Counted from the first letter of the stretch, positions 1-14,700 are shown. The stretch is DNA of 64,000 bases from Icerya purchasi (GCA_039619475.1 CM077116.1:28035191-28099190), one strand, 5' to 3'. Numbers and translations are program-made. Notes: generated from the letters alone by a model not told the origin.

Positions 1-214
1 TCCAAACTGATAAACTCGTCGTAGCGTTTATTAAACGTACTACATCGCCGCTACAAATGTCTTCTTTAACCGATAACCATTCATCTCTAAATTAAAAATA
101 ACCGAAGCATTAATTTATTTCCTACATTTATAATCATCTGCATTTTATTTCAATTAATATATGCAGATGGAATTTTTGACTTACTGTTTTGTTTACTTAT
201 TTATATATTCTTTT

Positions 215-569
215 AAGCGCCATACTCAGTACTGAGCTATGCGGCTACCTATTCGTACGTTCTAGCTGGAAAGATATAGGTACTATCATGGCAACTGTTG
301 TATGCGGAGCTAGCGTAGACGCAAGACTACACTTGGAACTGATTATAATCGTTTGTTATCGCGACACAAATGGAGTCACGTATGTGTCTGCTGCATACTA
401 ACTAGCACGCACATGATGGTATACGTGGTGGTTTGCCATTGTCTTCCACATGACTATTACCGATTATTTAATAGATCTGTAATAATTTCTGTCGTTATCT
501 GGAACTGAACTCAAGACTGCAGTGACGGAAGTCAAGTGCTCTAGCAACTAAGTTATCGCGACGCTACTG
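215..569 (-). mobile_element. Diverged tRNA-derived SINE, minus strand
   Basis: The reverse complement aligns along its whole length with the SINE at 36153-36533. Shared blocks include CATACTCAG, CTACCTATTCGTAC, GCAAGACTACA, TTGTTATCGCG, GTGGTTTGCCATTG, and in the tRNA head ACGGAAGTCAAG and CTAGCAACTA. The box B region (around 505-515) is decayed. No target duplication was found. The short open frame inside it is not a gene. Confidence 0.8.
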
Positions 570-3500
570 ATTCATATGCCATTACTAAATAACTTAATAA
601 TTGTATAATAAATTTTATTTTAAAATATTTATGATAAACTACAAATTACAACTTGAGTATATGACTTTATAATGAAAATTTCATCAACTTCTTACTTTCA
701 ACAGCACAGAGAGACGCTGAAATTTCCCTTTGCAAATATAATAATTAAGATATGAAATAGTCATAAATAAAAGCTAAATTTGACTGTACTATTCAAAAAT
801 TCTTTATCCAACTTTCTATCAACAAAAATTTATTTCTAGAATTGGTACAATCATTTGAAATAAATGAATGAAAAAACATGAAAATACTTTTTAACTGTGA
901 ATGGAAATAAAATAAGATGTTTGAGAAATTTTACTACGCTATTTCATTGTTTTCTTAATTGAATTACCAAATAGTTTCATGAATATGTCAGATTGAAATT
1001 AATAGAAGAATTCAACGAAAAAAGATTGGTTTGTCTGATTATTTACTGATCATAAAAATAGAGTAAGCTATATAAATATAAAAATAATTATGTTACTAGT
1101 TTTTATAGCAAGATTTTTTATTGTTTATTTTTATTTTAATTTATTATTTATTTACAAAATTGGATTGGTGCGTGGTGACGGTATTAATGTGAAATCTCGA
1201 TTTTATGATTTGGAAAGCAAAATTTTGAAACTTATTAAAATTTAATTTGAAAGAACATCCTAATAGTACAACAAAAGAACTGCTGAGTAACCCAAGCGAG
1301 GGACGTAGGCTGAATAGAAAACGACCTCAAGATCTCTTATAAATTAAAAATGTATAAATAATATGTGTGTGTGCTGATGCGTGAGGGTGTATGTGCGTGT
1401 GCGTGTGTGATGGTACGTATGTGTCCATGAGAATGCAAAAATATGTGTGTATGCATTTTGTATACACATATATAAGTTAATTTTAGCACCCTTCACTGGT
1501 TGGGTTGCTTATTCATGTTATTTTAACTTATTCCATAGATTACCAAATAGCTGATAAGACTAGATGTAAAATAGCAAGCTATATATATATAGCAAAAAAA
1601 AAAAAAATTACTAAGTTTCTAATATAATTAAGTTTTGCACATTGAAGTAGTATGCACTTGGCTGTTTAGGATGCGCTACTGTTACTTAGTCCAAATTTCG
1701 AGAAATACCAACTGAATTTATTATAACCGATTAGGAACTAAATAGAAAGAAAATTTGGTACGTATATCATAATTTGGATTAATTAGTAGGTATGACGAAA
1801 GTTACTCCCTTATAAAGTAGTTTTTTTACTGTCTCTTCTTTTTAATATTTTTCCTGTTAATTTAGTATTTTATTCAATTTATATATTTTAGATCCGGTCT
1901 ACATATTTGTGTTTTTTGTGCTGTCTGTTTCTATTATTAAGTAGAATAACGTCTGATCTGCTTAATGTAAGTAGATATAGACTACGATAGCAACCTGGAA
2001 AACTGTTCCACAAGTTTTTTAAGATATTTAATTTGTGCACAAATACGGAAGACATGTAAAATAAATGTGACATTTATAACTAATTTTTGAGGTACATATG
2101 ATACTTAAGAGGAAACTTATTATTCACAACCATTCCTAAATATTTAAAAAATTCCACTGCTGGTTAGGCAAGCGATTTTGTATTTCGATCAATTTTCTCT
2201 TAAATTTTAATAAATCAATGAAAAACGTAACTAGCTTTTTTCTATTGACAGTTTTAATGTTGTTATTAACTGTCTAATAAGTCATCAGCATACGTGTAGC
2301 AATCATTATTGTTAAATTATAGTCACTGAATAGGTTATCCGAAAAAAACAGAAAATGCGCGGTGCTTTGAAGGTATATTATAGATTTTTCAAAAAAACTA
2401 ATGATGTTCTTTACTTAGAGCGTTACATCCCTATTGTTAAGGTAATGTGGTATAAAGTATTTAATAGAGAAATTTGGCAGTGATTCAAGAATGTTAAATA
2501 ATAAAAGAAGCCAGTAGTTGTTAAACGTGTCTTTCATACCGATTCCTTTTGTTGGAATGATTCTGTAGTTTTATTCTTTCTTTAACTTTCCTAAGTGTTT
2601 TTACATAAGTACCTTGTTTCTGTTAAACAATGCGTGATTACATTTTTTTAGTAATTATTCACAATTTTTTTCGGAAGTGTATACAAATTGACTTACAATC
2701 TGATTACATTAGAATCTTTTTTGCGTTTATATAGTGAAATTACGTTAACTTTATGTCATTCTACAGGAAAATATTTCAGAGATTTTTGTTCTTTATATAC
2801 ATATTAAGTAGCATGCTAAGAAAGTTTTTATGGATCATTTCGATAAGCTGCTTTTTCTTTTAACTTATTTCGTTATATCATTATATACATTTTTATATGC
2901 TTTATTAACATGTTCTGTTAAAGTACTCGAGTTTCAGAATTTCACTTTTATTATTATCATTCCTATGCAAAAACTATTTCTTTTTGAAGTACGTATTTAT
3001 TAACTTTACCTACATAAATCATAAAATTCTTAAATACACAATCTGTTAAAATCAAATTTCGCGGTTATAATGAATTAAAACAGTAATTTAAATATAAAAT
3101 TATTACATGATTCATATTGATCAAATAACGAATATATTGTAGTGAAGCATCCGTATAACGATAAGGTATTTTACTTTTTTCAGAAAAGGAATATACTAAA
3201 TAAGGCATACGTTTCCTAAACTACAAGGAATGACTATTGCATATAAATGGGATAATAAAGTATTACAAAATCGTACGATTTTAGTAAGCACTTTTTCGGA
3301 ATTTGTTGGTATATGTTAAAAAAAAGAAAAAGAAGCAAATAAATAAATAAATAAATAAATATATTGTTGGTAAAACCAGAAGTGCCCCCGCCATCCAACA
3401 AACGGCGTATATTACGGACATCTGTGTGTTGCAAATTTTGTTTTCGTTACTTATTTTTTTAAAAAAGAAAATACTAAAAGTTGCTCTTGTAGGCTAATTA

Positions 3501-5691
3501 ACGTTGTTGTTAATAGGGCGTTATTTTTGTCCATTCTTCAAAAAATATAAGACGCGTATAGTTCTATAATGACGACTATTCATAAAAACTAACAATGCAA
3601 GAAAGCTATACCTATGTACAAGAATTAAAACGCAAATATGAGTATTGACATATTTGAACAATAATTTATATACAAAATAATATAAAATTTATTAATCACG
3701 TTTATTTTAAACTAGTAACATAGGTAAGCTAACTCATAAAAAGTAGTAAGAAGACGAAAAACTTATTATGGATGATTTGTTTTTACGTTTAATTATTTTA
3801 TTTGTGTTACATGAATAAAATTATGTACAAATTAGAGGTTTATTTTCCGATTTTGTTTATGTTTACGGCAATAGCCGACTGTTACATTTTAAACGATTTG
3901 ACAGGGATATCGCTGTTTCTTTCTTTTTTAAACTTTAAATTACACGAAAGCAACAAATCCAGAAAGGAATGGAGATAAGATTTTTTAAAGATGGTCTACT
4001 GGCTAATACATATATTGTTTTCTGATTTTAGCCGGCTGTTAAATTTTAAACGATTTGTCAGAGATATCGCTGCCTCTCTCTTTTTCGAAATTTAAATTGT
4101 TAACTTCTGTACTATTTGTGATATCAATGTGAAACAACGTTTAGAACGAATCCGGTAATTCATTATTGCTGTAATAGTTTTTGAGTTAAATCGGAATAGA
4201 CAGAAAAAAATTAAAAAAAAATAGATTTTCTGTTTATGTGTGATAAAAATAGTTCGATGCAGTGATAATGAAAATAATTGTAAATCACAGACACTACGGT
4301 TTTATATATTAGTATAGATATACATTCGTAATAACAAAATTACTATAAAAGATAATTATCTTTATATTGCTAGTAATCGCAAAGCTTTTACAATAACAGT
4401 AATAAACATTATTTGTAGGATTCTCGGCTTATATAAGTCGAAATCTTGTTATGTATAATTTATTACACTAAGATAGAATCAATGGGACTTTTGGATTTTT
4501 GTAATTAATGCTGTTAAAAATTTTGCAGCGAAAAGAGTATTACTGAAAATATAATTATTGAAGGAAGGTATTTTTACAAGAAAAAAAAAAAAAACAGAAA
4601 TATATTCCGCGGTTGTGGCAATTTAGCGAAGGTCTGTTGTTTTTGGAAAGTTAGTTGAGAAAATTTATTTAACTTCGCTTTACTATATCAGCGTTAAAAA
4701 AAAAAAAAATGTAACATCGAGTGGTATAAACATTAAAATAAAGCATTTTTAATATGAATAAAAAAAAGAAACACATATTAAAGTTGTAAATACAGGCATA
4801 ATCATATTTAAACGAAAATTTAAATTAAAAAATAATTATAAGCTTATATATAAGATAAATGCTTTGGTGTTTTTTACAAATATATCATAATTACAGAAAA
4901 AATCTTACACATTTCTCCAAGGAACTACTTCAAGCGTTTCCATTTGCAAAGAATAATCTCAAAACATATGTAACTTTAAATTTATACTTCCAGTTTGAAA
5001 ATATATGCTCAAAAGTTTACCATTTGACAATAAAAATATATAACAGAATATAAACACTTCATAAAATGCTGTTTTTAAGTAATGAAGTTAAGTTTTCAAT
5101 GTTGCCAGTTTAAGTTTAAGGAAATTATATTCCATATGATTTGTTGAAACAGTTTTATAAAATTGAGATATTTCACTTTTTGTTGTTTTAATGAAATTTT
5201 TGAATTTTTTAAAATTTAATATAAAAATTTTAAGAATGTAATGTAGTATATAAGATTTTAATTTTTTTTGTAAATTCTAATAATGTGCATGGATTTATTT
5301 TTATTTTATACTTTCCTTTCAGGTGTATCATTAAGTTATATTACTAATTTTAGTTATATATTTACTTTTAAAAATAAGAAGTTTTCGAAATTTTGTCGAT
5401 AGAAATTAACAGATTAACGTTGTATTTATCTTCATAGGCTAAATGTTCTGGGTTAGTTATACAATTCTTTATTTGCTATTTGATTCAAATGATTCGTAAC
5501 TGACGAATTTTTTCCGGCTTCTCATTGGCTGAATATATTATTTTGTGGTGTATGTATACACTGTATAGAAAAATCTTACGTCAAAAACAGATGGCCGGTT
5601 AACAAAATAAGTAAAAGTGGGAATGAATGAGATGATTTTACAGTAGTTTGTAATTTCAATTTGATATCAACTTTTGGTAAAACTTTGTAAA
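570..5691. other. AT-rich region upstream of PARN, no gene seen
   Basis: No coding region or recognisable mobile element was found. It contains a GT-rich stretch at about 1363-1412, an AAAT microsatellite at about 3340-3360, poly-A runs, and a 70-bp direct repeat at 3872 and 4029 (listed separately). The PARN promoter and 5' UTR presumably lie in the last part, but no core element can be fixed. Confidence 0.5.
3872..4098. repeat. 70-bp imperfect direct repeat, two copies 157 bp apart
   Basis: Copies at 3872-3941 and 4029-4098 share TAGCC.GCTGTTA, ATTTTAAACGATTTG, CAG.GATATCGCTG and a pyrimidine tract followed by TTTAAAT. The sequence between and around them matches nothing else I noticed in the window. 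Confidence 0.7.
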
Positions 5692-5710
5692 ATGGATGTA
5701 ATGAAAGATA
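5692..5710 (+). CDS. PARN: PARN exon 1 (residues 1-6)
   Basis: ATG in an AAAATGG context, followed by MDVMKD and a good GTGAGT donor. It ends in phase 1, and the split codon with exon 2 gives N7. The short first coding exon matches the start of other PARN proteins (M-[ED]-x(4)-N-F). A second in-frame ATG at 5701 is possible but would shorten the conserved N-terminus. Confidence 0.85.
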
Positions 5711-8700
5711 GTGAGTACTTGTATTTATTGCATTAATATAAAATTAATCGTTTTCCTTTAGTTAACAATTGTATATTGGAAAAGTCGTCGGACTGGACTT
5801 TGATTATTTATCCAGAATTTAAACATGTATAAAAATCAAATGAAAACTAGGAAAAAAGTGAAATTACATAATTTGTTTATTATGTTTTAGATTTTAATAC
5901 CTTGCTACCGGAAATAAAAAATTCAATAGATAAATCAAATTTTATAGCTATAGATACAGAATTTACGGGTTTAAGTAATGGACCAGATATTACGGTTTAC
6001 GACCTCCCGGATGATTACTATGCAAAATTAAGAGTGGGCAAAATGGACTACCTTCTGATACAAGTTGGATTATGTATGTTCACCTACAACAAATGGAATA
6101 ATAGGTTATCATAAATAATTATTTTTTATGCCCTACTAGTTTTAACGGATAATTTTTCCACTGCGACTTATTTCCTTTTTTTCTCCGTTATGAAATCTCA
6201 TTAAATATCTAAACAGTTTATTTAATAATGAGCTTGTTATTTTTATCTTATTAGATATTCCTATTTTTTTTTTTTTTTTTTTTTGATGTTTCCCCCCTTC
6301 AGGATGGTATTGTAATTTGTAATCTATTTTATGATTCAAATTTGTTTTAAAATTAGAAATAAATTGTCTGGGTAAACAAGACGCATAAATATATATTTTG
6401 ATGTCTTAGAATTAAACCAGCATTAATGGAAAAAAAAAGGTTTAATGCTAATGATGGTATGTGAAATCTTTTCCAAATGTCAAAATATAAATTTATTTAA
6501 CATGATTTTAATTGAAAATATCGTAGTTTTAAGTTCTGTTTTTTACCATGTAAAATAATGTATATTATTAAACACACATGTTAATATTGTAAATTATGGT
6601 CATATTGAAAAGGAAGTGGCTTCAGGTCTTAAGTTCAAGGTTAATTATTATGAGAAAATTTTATCAATTAGGAGGGGTGAGATAAAAGAACATTATAAAT
6701 GGGTGCATCTGTTTCGAAATTACAGATATTTTTAAAAAAATGTAACGTGTTGGCTATAAAAAAATATCTATCAAATAACAGTGTAGTTTGTGGGATTTTT
6801 AATATAGAATGGTTTCATTTACGCTTTTGAATGTTATATGTTTATGTTAATGTTAAAAATAAACACTTCTGATTTAATGTAGTATTTTTTTTATAATTTT
6901 ATAATATTTTTATTTAATCTGTCAAAATACGCCTAAATTTGACGATCTAATTTTTAGATGTGTTCAATTTTATGAGTAATTTACGAAAGTATAAAAAGTT
7001 TAAAAGTATATGTACTTGTTAATTGTTCTAGCTTGAATTGTTCATGTTTTTAATTCTGTGAAAAATATTTCATTCGAAATTATTCTCTTTGACGATGTTG
7101 TAAAGCAATTATTAAATGTATGTTGTGTTACGAATGGTTCTACTATTAATTATATGATTATTAATTGTATATTTCTTAATTTGTTAATATACTTCGATGT
7201 GTGGCGTTCATTGTTTACTTTAAAATGTAATTTGTGCTATGTACTTGTATGATAACTATTTTTAAATGTTTTCTTCCTTTAATTTTCTTATTTTATAACA
7301 TTTGCAATTAAAGTAAAAACACATATAATTTTGTTAAGTATACTAATATCGCTTATTGTTTTTTAATGTATGTTTTCATCTTCTGTACAGTTTTTCGCAT
7401 AAGGCATACAACTTCTTTATATTTCCGCAACATTTGAAGTTTCGTAGTACACTTAATTTTTTGTGTGAAGCGTCGACACTAAGTTTTTTGTCTTCAAATG
7501 GTTTTGATTTTAATAAGTTAATTAAAGAAGGTAATTTTTTTTCCTTTTTAAATTTAAACTTTTTTTGTTTTGAACTTTGTTTCGGAACAATTTTCTGTAC
7601 ATATTTGTCATGAATGTTTTCTTTTTAAATTGTTTGCACGCATAGGTATACCTTATTTATCGTATACAGATGAGGAAGAATTAAGAAATGAATTAGAAAA
7701 TAGATATAAGAGAAGTAACGATATCGACAATGCTAATAAAGTAGCCATTCCTGATGATCAAGTTATTATCATCGAAGATATATGGTAAAATGCAATATTA
7801 TTTGTCTAACATTAAATATTGTATTACATTGAATTTTAAAATAATAAAACCTTCTTTAAAAATGTATTTTGAAAAAGTGTCATTGAATATTTCAAGTTTA
7901 AAATGCATCTTCATTTTAAAATTGAGAAAAAAAAAATTGAAATTGCATATAATGAGATATGTATATCAAATGCATATAAGAACATGACCATTGTTTTATA
8001 TTTTTATTTAGGAATCTATTTTGCTTCGTTTACTTTATTTCATTTAAACCGAATTTTATGATTGACCTTTATAATCCAACAATTGTGTAAATCTGTTTCT
8101 TTAATAGAAAATTTCCAAGCAGAAATTATAGATTTAATAAGACATTTATTGAACAAGCTATTTTTTAATTAATTGCTAAGTAAGACAGAAATAATAAGAT
8201 AAATTTAAAATGAAAAAAGCTATTAATTATTTTAAATATTACTTTTATTTACAGTAAAAGAATAGAAGATTATTTAAACTCTGCTAATATGGAGGAACTG
8301 ATCTTAGAAGAACAATATAATCGATTTGTCAGAAAATTAATTTATCAGGTAATTTAGGTTGATTTGTAATATTTGTTATTTATTCTTTTAGTCTTCTTCT
8401 TTACATTGGGAATAAAAATATTCTCCCATTAAGTAAGCAAATTGGGATTAAAACATTAGTTGAAATCAGATCAAATAAAATTTATTTTAATAATTTAAAT
8501 TACCCCCAAGTGTGTTAGAATAGGAGTGGTGAGAATAGTGAAGATGCACTTAAAGTAGACCGATTAATTTGACTAAATTACATGAAAATAAAGTGTTAAT
8601 GTTAGCAAATTGTTATAAAATAAAATTTATAAAAAAAAATTAGGCAAAAATTATTAATTTTGCGTGCAATAAAATTGATTAATTAAATGCTTTAGAAATG

Positions 8701-11700
8701 AAAAATACGGCTAATTAAAAGAGGTCTATCAAACTTTATTTATTCACATGTAATTAGTATAATTATTATCTTATTTTTACATTTAATATTTTTTGTTTTT
8801 AAATGAAAACCCGAAATTTAATTATTTATTTGCGCTTCATAATATTGGTTAAATGGATTTTAATTTTGCTGAGGAAATTATTTAATGTGAATCACAGTTG
8901 TAATATAAAATTAAAACCATATAAATTAAAAATTAAAAAAAAGAAGAAAAAAGTGGAAACGTGGTGCGAGCGAATTGTCGGTTAGGGGTGAATGTACCAC
9001 CATACATCGACGTTAAAAGGAATGCGCGTCGCCATTAGAAATTGCTGATCGTGGCAGTGGGGATGGAAAGAAAAGAAGAAAAGCTACTGCCAGAATTTCA
9101 ATGAGCCAATTTTTTACCAACGTTCAGTTCAGGTCACCTTTCTCCTCACATCGGCTAAAGTTAATTGTCGGAGCTTCCAGTAAAAGGCTACTCAACAAAA
9201 GTCGCGGTTGTAAAAAAGTCCGTGAAAATTTTAAATATTGTTCGTGTTTATGTGAAATATATGTCGCGGTTATTTTATAATAAAGAAAAGAATCTCTTTC
9301 GCTACCGAGAAGCAACCACCTCGAAACAACAATGAATTCAATAGTATCCTGCTGCCATCGAATCCGTTGCCGACAGCAGTGATAAGTACAGTTTGCCCAT
9401 TTAGAATTTAAACCAATTTTTATTTATTCATTTTGTTCGTATTTAATATTGTATTTTTTCAGCGGATAACTGATCTAGAAAATATTAGTGTAGGTAAATT
9501 TCATTAATACGCTGTATAAAAATTCAATCAATAACTTTTTTAGTAACAATAATAAAAATAATTAAATTTTTCGTTCACGGTAATTAAAAAGTGGTAGTGG
9601 CATTCCTGAGGGTCTAAAATAATAACACTTCCGTTACATTAATTAATAATGTTTTAAGTCTTCAGAATTGTTATCAGTTAAATAAAAGTAATATAGATAT
9701 TTGGTTTATTTGTATCGCGCAAGATTCAAGAAAAAATCAATAGTGATGAGATTTGTTAACAGACTTCAGAATTCTCAAAGATGGTTAGGTTACATATTGT
9801 TAGTTATATTTCCGGTGTCAATCTATAGAATTGTAATTACAACTATTCACTAAATGTAATTATTCGAATTATTTTAGTAATCTAATTTTAGTTTTTGCAC
9901 TTTTTTCATCGACTTTAAAGGACAATTTAGTTTGTATTTCTTATGTTACTCTTTTCGTTGGTTTCAAGTAAACTGAATGTTTCAATAAATAAAACACTAG
10001 AACTACACTGATTAAGTTCTGAGTCATTGAAAGAATGTCTGGTACTTTATTTGAAAACGGGTTTAATATTAAACATTTTATTTTTAACTATACCGCAGTT
10101 GATGGTTTAGAAAAATGTCGAAGATATAACTGAATAATAGCTGTATATCAATCGCTTATTAATAATTGTTGGCGATTTCAAAGAAAATTTGATACTTTTA
10201 TAACGAAATGTTGACGGAGTTGTCATACATTGTCTGAATATGTTCGTAATGGTAGTTAAATTTTAAGATCAAACTAAATAGGAGTAGTTTTAATGGTTTT
10301 TATGTAATATATGAAAATGATTTAGACCGCATATGAGAGATTTCCGAATTTCAGCTTCAGCATTGAGACTAGAATGGTTGATTCGAAGGCTGCATATCTA
10401 GTGATTAAAAAAGGGAAATCCAAAACTGAGCAGCGAAAGGAAGATTATCTTAAAGAATGTGAAGAAATCAATACTTCTGTCGGATTTTCCAAAGTTATTA
10501 GATATTTGTCGGAATCGGTATGTATAATTTCTTGATGCAATTATTTATTACGGTTTTTTTTAATGTTGACATATAGCGTAGCAAAATCATTGCACATAAT
10601 TATGCACACGACAAGTCGATTGTCGATTTCAGTTCAGACTTTGTGTTTGAAAATATTTTCTATCGGGAATGTTGTTATATTACTTAATGATTGATTCTTT
10701 GAAATCATTAATAGTTGGAAAATATTGGTTAATACGTAGGGCGTTTGAAAAGTAAGTATAAACATTTTCGTTTTACACTCATGGTAACACTTAAGCGATG
10801 AAACTGAGTAGGCATATTTCTCAAGGTTACTACAATGTATTCTCAAAGGTTGGAAACGATCGGTTGTAAATTACGTGTTTTAGAGCGAAAAAAACGATGA
10901 GTACGACACCAGCTGTGCCGTCCAAATGTGAGTTATGTGCAGTTATCAAATTTTTAACTATTGAAAAGATTCCCGGCGCTGAAATTTATTGACGTTTATG
11001 TGCAGCGTATGGAGACAAAAATGTGATAACACAAGCAGCTGTATATCGCTGGGTAAAACAATTTGAAGAGGGAAAAACGGACACACACGACGACGCGCGG
11101 AGTGGTCGCCCTTCTGATGGCGTGAACGACGAAACAATCAACATTGTACGCACTTGTCTGGATGAAGATTACCGCTGTATAGTATTTGATCTTCATCACG
11201 AGATCGCGAAACGATTCTTGTATGTTACACGGGTCGTTTTTCTATCTATCGTATCCTTCAGAACATTTGCACATGACTGAGGTGTGCGCGCGGTGGGTAC
11301 CACGCAACCTTACCATGTTGCAGCTCAAATGAGGTCCTTGCTCGCTGATTTTCGGTGGGACGTCTTTGGACATCCCCCGTATTCACCAGACCGCGCCCCA
11401 TGTGACTACCATGCCTTCTCTGGCTTGATGAGAGATCTTGCTGGGCGGAGTTTTCCGGACACATCATCTTTAAGGAAGCGGTCGCTGCATTCTTCCAAAA
11501 TTTGGACGTTACATGGTATGCGACTAGAATAGAAGAGATGACAAATGCCTGCAGCGATATGGCGATTATGTAGAAAGGTAGAGTAAGACTTCATAAATAA
11601 TAAAATATCTTTTCAATTTTGGTTTGTCCGTTTTTCCTCGTTTTCTGAGGGTTGTACACTTACTTTTCAAACGCTCCTAGTAGTATACAATTTTAGAATT

Positions 11701-14700
11701 ACTTAGGTTTCAAAAAACGTGATGAGAAAATAATACTAGAAATTATTAAATAATTAAGAGATTTTGATGCATTCAAAAATTTTTCGAATTGCAAAATATA
11801 TATGTATTTTCAGGATTGGATTTTTCAGAAATGTAAGGTTTTCTGTAAATGTTTTTAATTTCATAAGCAATGAAAATACTGTACCTTCTGATTTCGGGAA
11901 ACGGAAATTTGTTAGACAGAAGTTTAAATCTTTTTAAACGTTTTTAATATTTTAATTCTTTATTTGTTGAATAAGTGGAAGTATTATCTTTTTTTTTTTT
12001 TTTTTTTTTTATTGCTTGGGCTCGTCAACCAAGGACTTTTACTCAGAAACAAATAGAAAGGAAAGAAATCGGTTTTAATCCGATCAGAAATCTTTGCTAA
12101 ATAGGATTAACTAGTGGGGAAGGAAAAGACGGGATATGGGAAGCAGCACAATAAGGAACAGGAAGCCGAAACCTCAACAAATAGGAATACAAAGCAGAAC
12201 GCTCCACAGAAAGAGATGCACACTGGAAGAACACAAATTCGGCATCGAAAATAACTGCATCATCAGCCTAGACAAGACAGTGTGGGCAGGAAATCAAGGG
12301 AAATCTGGAGGAAGACAGCATAGAATAGCCAAAACGCATACGAACAACGGAAACAATATCAGAACGCTGAAGAGAGGAATTTAAAAGAAACCATAAATAG
12401 GGAGGAAGAGTAGACTGAACAGACAGATAAAAGGAACAACTGTTGGAAAAAGAGGAAGCGTAGGTGTCCGGCCAATACTTTATATGAAAGCTTTTACATA
12501 TTGATAGGAGGTTAGCAGATGGGATTTTTTTAAAGAAAAGGCAAGGAGAACCAGCAACCTGAGCCAAGGAATCGCAGCCGCCTCATTACCAAATATGCCC
12601 GAGTGGGTAGGTACCCATAGCAAATCAATGTTAATGGAATGGAAAGAGGGAAGATTATGAATGAGTGAACATATACGAGGTGTGACAGTTGTATTCGTAG
12701 AATTTTGCCCTGGAGAGCCTAAAAATAGGGGGGGGGGGACTTACTGTAAACACCTTTACAGTGGTCTCCTCCGAGGTCAGCGCACCGCTGCCAACGTTCG
12801 ACCCATTTTTGGAGGCACTCCGCAAACCCCCCGAAGATAGGTCTATCAGGAACCTCGTCGTGACACTTTCGACTTCGGTAATGCCGTTGTATCGGTTTCC
12901 TTTCAAGTAACTTTTGAGTTGAGGGAACAAATTAAAGTCGTACGGAGCCAGATCCGGGCTGTAGGAGGGCGCGGGAGCGTGGGGATACTGTGGAGCGTCA
13001 AAAACTGGCGTACTGCAAAGGACGAATGTGCTGGAGCGTTGTCATGATGCAGCGCCCAACCCTTCTTGACCAATTTGGGTCGTGCGTGGTACACGCGGGC
13101 TTGTAACCGTTTCAAAACTTCGATGTAGAATGCTGCATTGACTGTCTGGCCTGCAGGAACGTATTCGTGATGAACAACGCCGTTGATGTCGAAGAAAGCA
13201 ATCAGTAGATACTTGACTCTTGAATTGGATTCAGACGCTCCCCGCCCTTCACCCACTGCATGCTCTGCCTTTTGGTCTCAGGGTCATATTTGAACACTCA
13301 AGACTCGTCCTCCGTGATAATGTACGACATTTACTGGTTTTCTTCAGCGTCAATTCGATCAATCGCGTCCTGACAGATGGATCTCAGAAGCTCTTTTTGC
13401 TCATCTGTGAGCAGTTTTAGAACCATCTTGGCGCACAGTTTGCGTGTTCCTAGATTGTTATTTAAAATCTGCCGAATGATCTCGCGGTTGATGTTTTACT
13501 CTTCTAACATTCGACAACTCACTCGACGGTCTTGGAACACGCGCATGCGCACACGTTCAACATTTGCCGCCGTTTTTGCGGTAGAAGGACTGCCGAGTCA
13601 CACGAATGATCAGGAGGTAGAGAAGATATGGACTACGCGACACTCAAGGAGTCAGAGATAATTTAAAAAATTGGAAGAAAAATGAAAATAATAGAACGAA
13701 GGATAGCCAACAGCTCGGCTGTGAATATGAAACAGAAATAAGGAAGACGAATAGATTCTGGTAAGTTAAAATCAGGAAGGATGAAGGAAGCTCCAACACC
13801 ACCAGGTCTCCTTGAATCATCCGTGTAAATGGTAACGTGAGCGGGAAATATGGAATTGATAGTGCTGTAGAGAATACCTGTTTAATTACAGCTTGGGGGA
13901 GGTTTTTAGAAAGTGAGGGAAGAATAAATATTTTAGGAGGATGACAGAGATCAGTGAAGTTAAAGGAAAAATAGGGGAGATTATTGAAGGGAAATAGTGT
14001 AAAGCCAAAATGAACTAAGGTGATGTGAAATAAATGCTAGAATAGGGGTTTTGCTATGAGTAAAAAATTGAAAGGAAGGACTGAACAATAGTAGAGGACG
14101 CAAATGAAATATGTTTAACAAGGAAACGATAGCCTAAATAGGATCTACAAATGGACAAGGGTGACGAATTAGATGCAACAAGAATCGCAGGAATTGGAGA
14201 AGATCTAAGTGTGCCGAGACAAAGAAGAAGTCAAGAATTTTGAATTATTTCTAGTTTAGAGAGACGGGTTTTGGATGCACAACCATAAATAAAAGAACAA
14301 TAATCAAATTTGGAACGGATAATAGATTTGTAAAGAGAAATAAGTATATAGGGATCACCAACCTATTTAGTTAGCGACAGAGCTTTCAGCAACTTTTTGA
14401 TAGTAGAAGCAGAAAGATATCTGATATGTTCAGAGAAGGACAAACAAACGACTATCAAGAAAGATACCGGGATAACAGATGCAATTAACAGGACAAAGAG
14501 ATATATTGTGTAAGGATAGATTAACCAAAACATGGTTATAGGGACGAACGATAATAGTACAAGAAGACTTAGCGGGAGAAATCGAAAGATTAACTAAGGA
14601 AAGAGAATGTTTCAGCACAATATTGGCTGCTAAAATATCTTTAGACGAGGAAAAAAGGATGTCGCCCGTAAAGAATAAAGAAAAGGAATTTAAACGAAGA

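Noticed and set aside
189..401. 70-codon open frame near the window start
   Set aside because: It lies in an inverted, diverged SINE copy and has no protein similarity that I recognise.
9463..9493. 31-nt exon-like piece in PARN intron 5 (TTTTTTCAG acceptor, GTAAAT donor)
   Set aside because: Exon 5 and exon 6 join directly in phase 0 and match PARN without it. Adding 31 nt would shift the frame.
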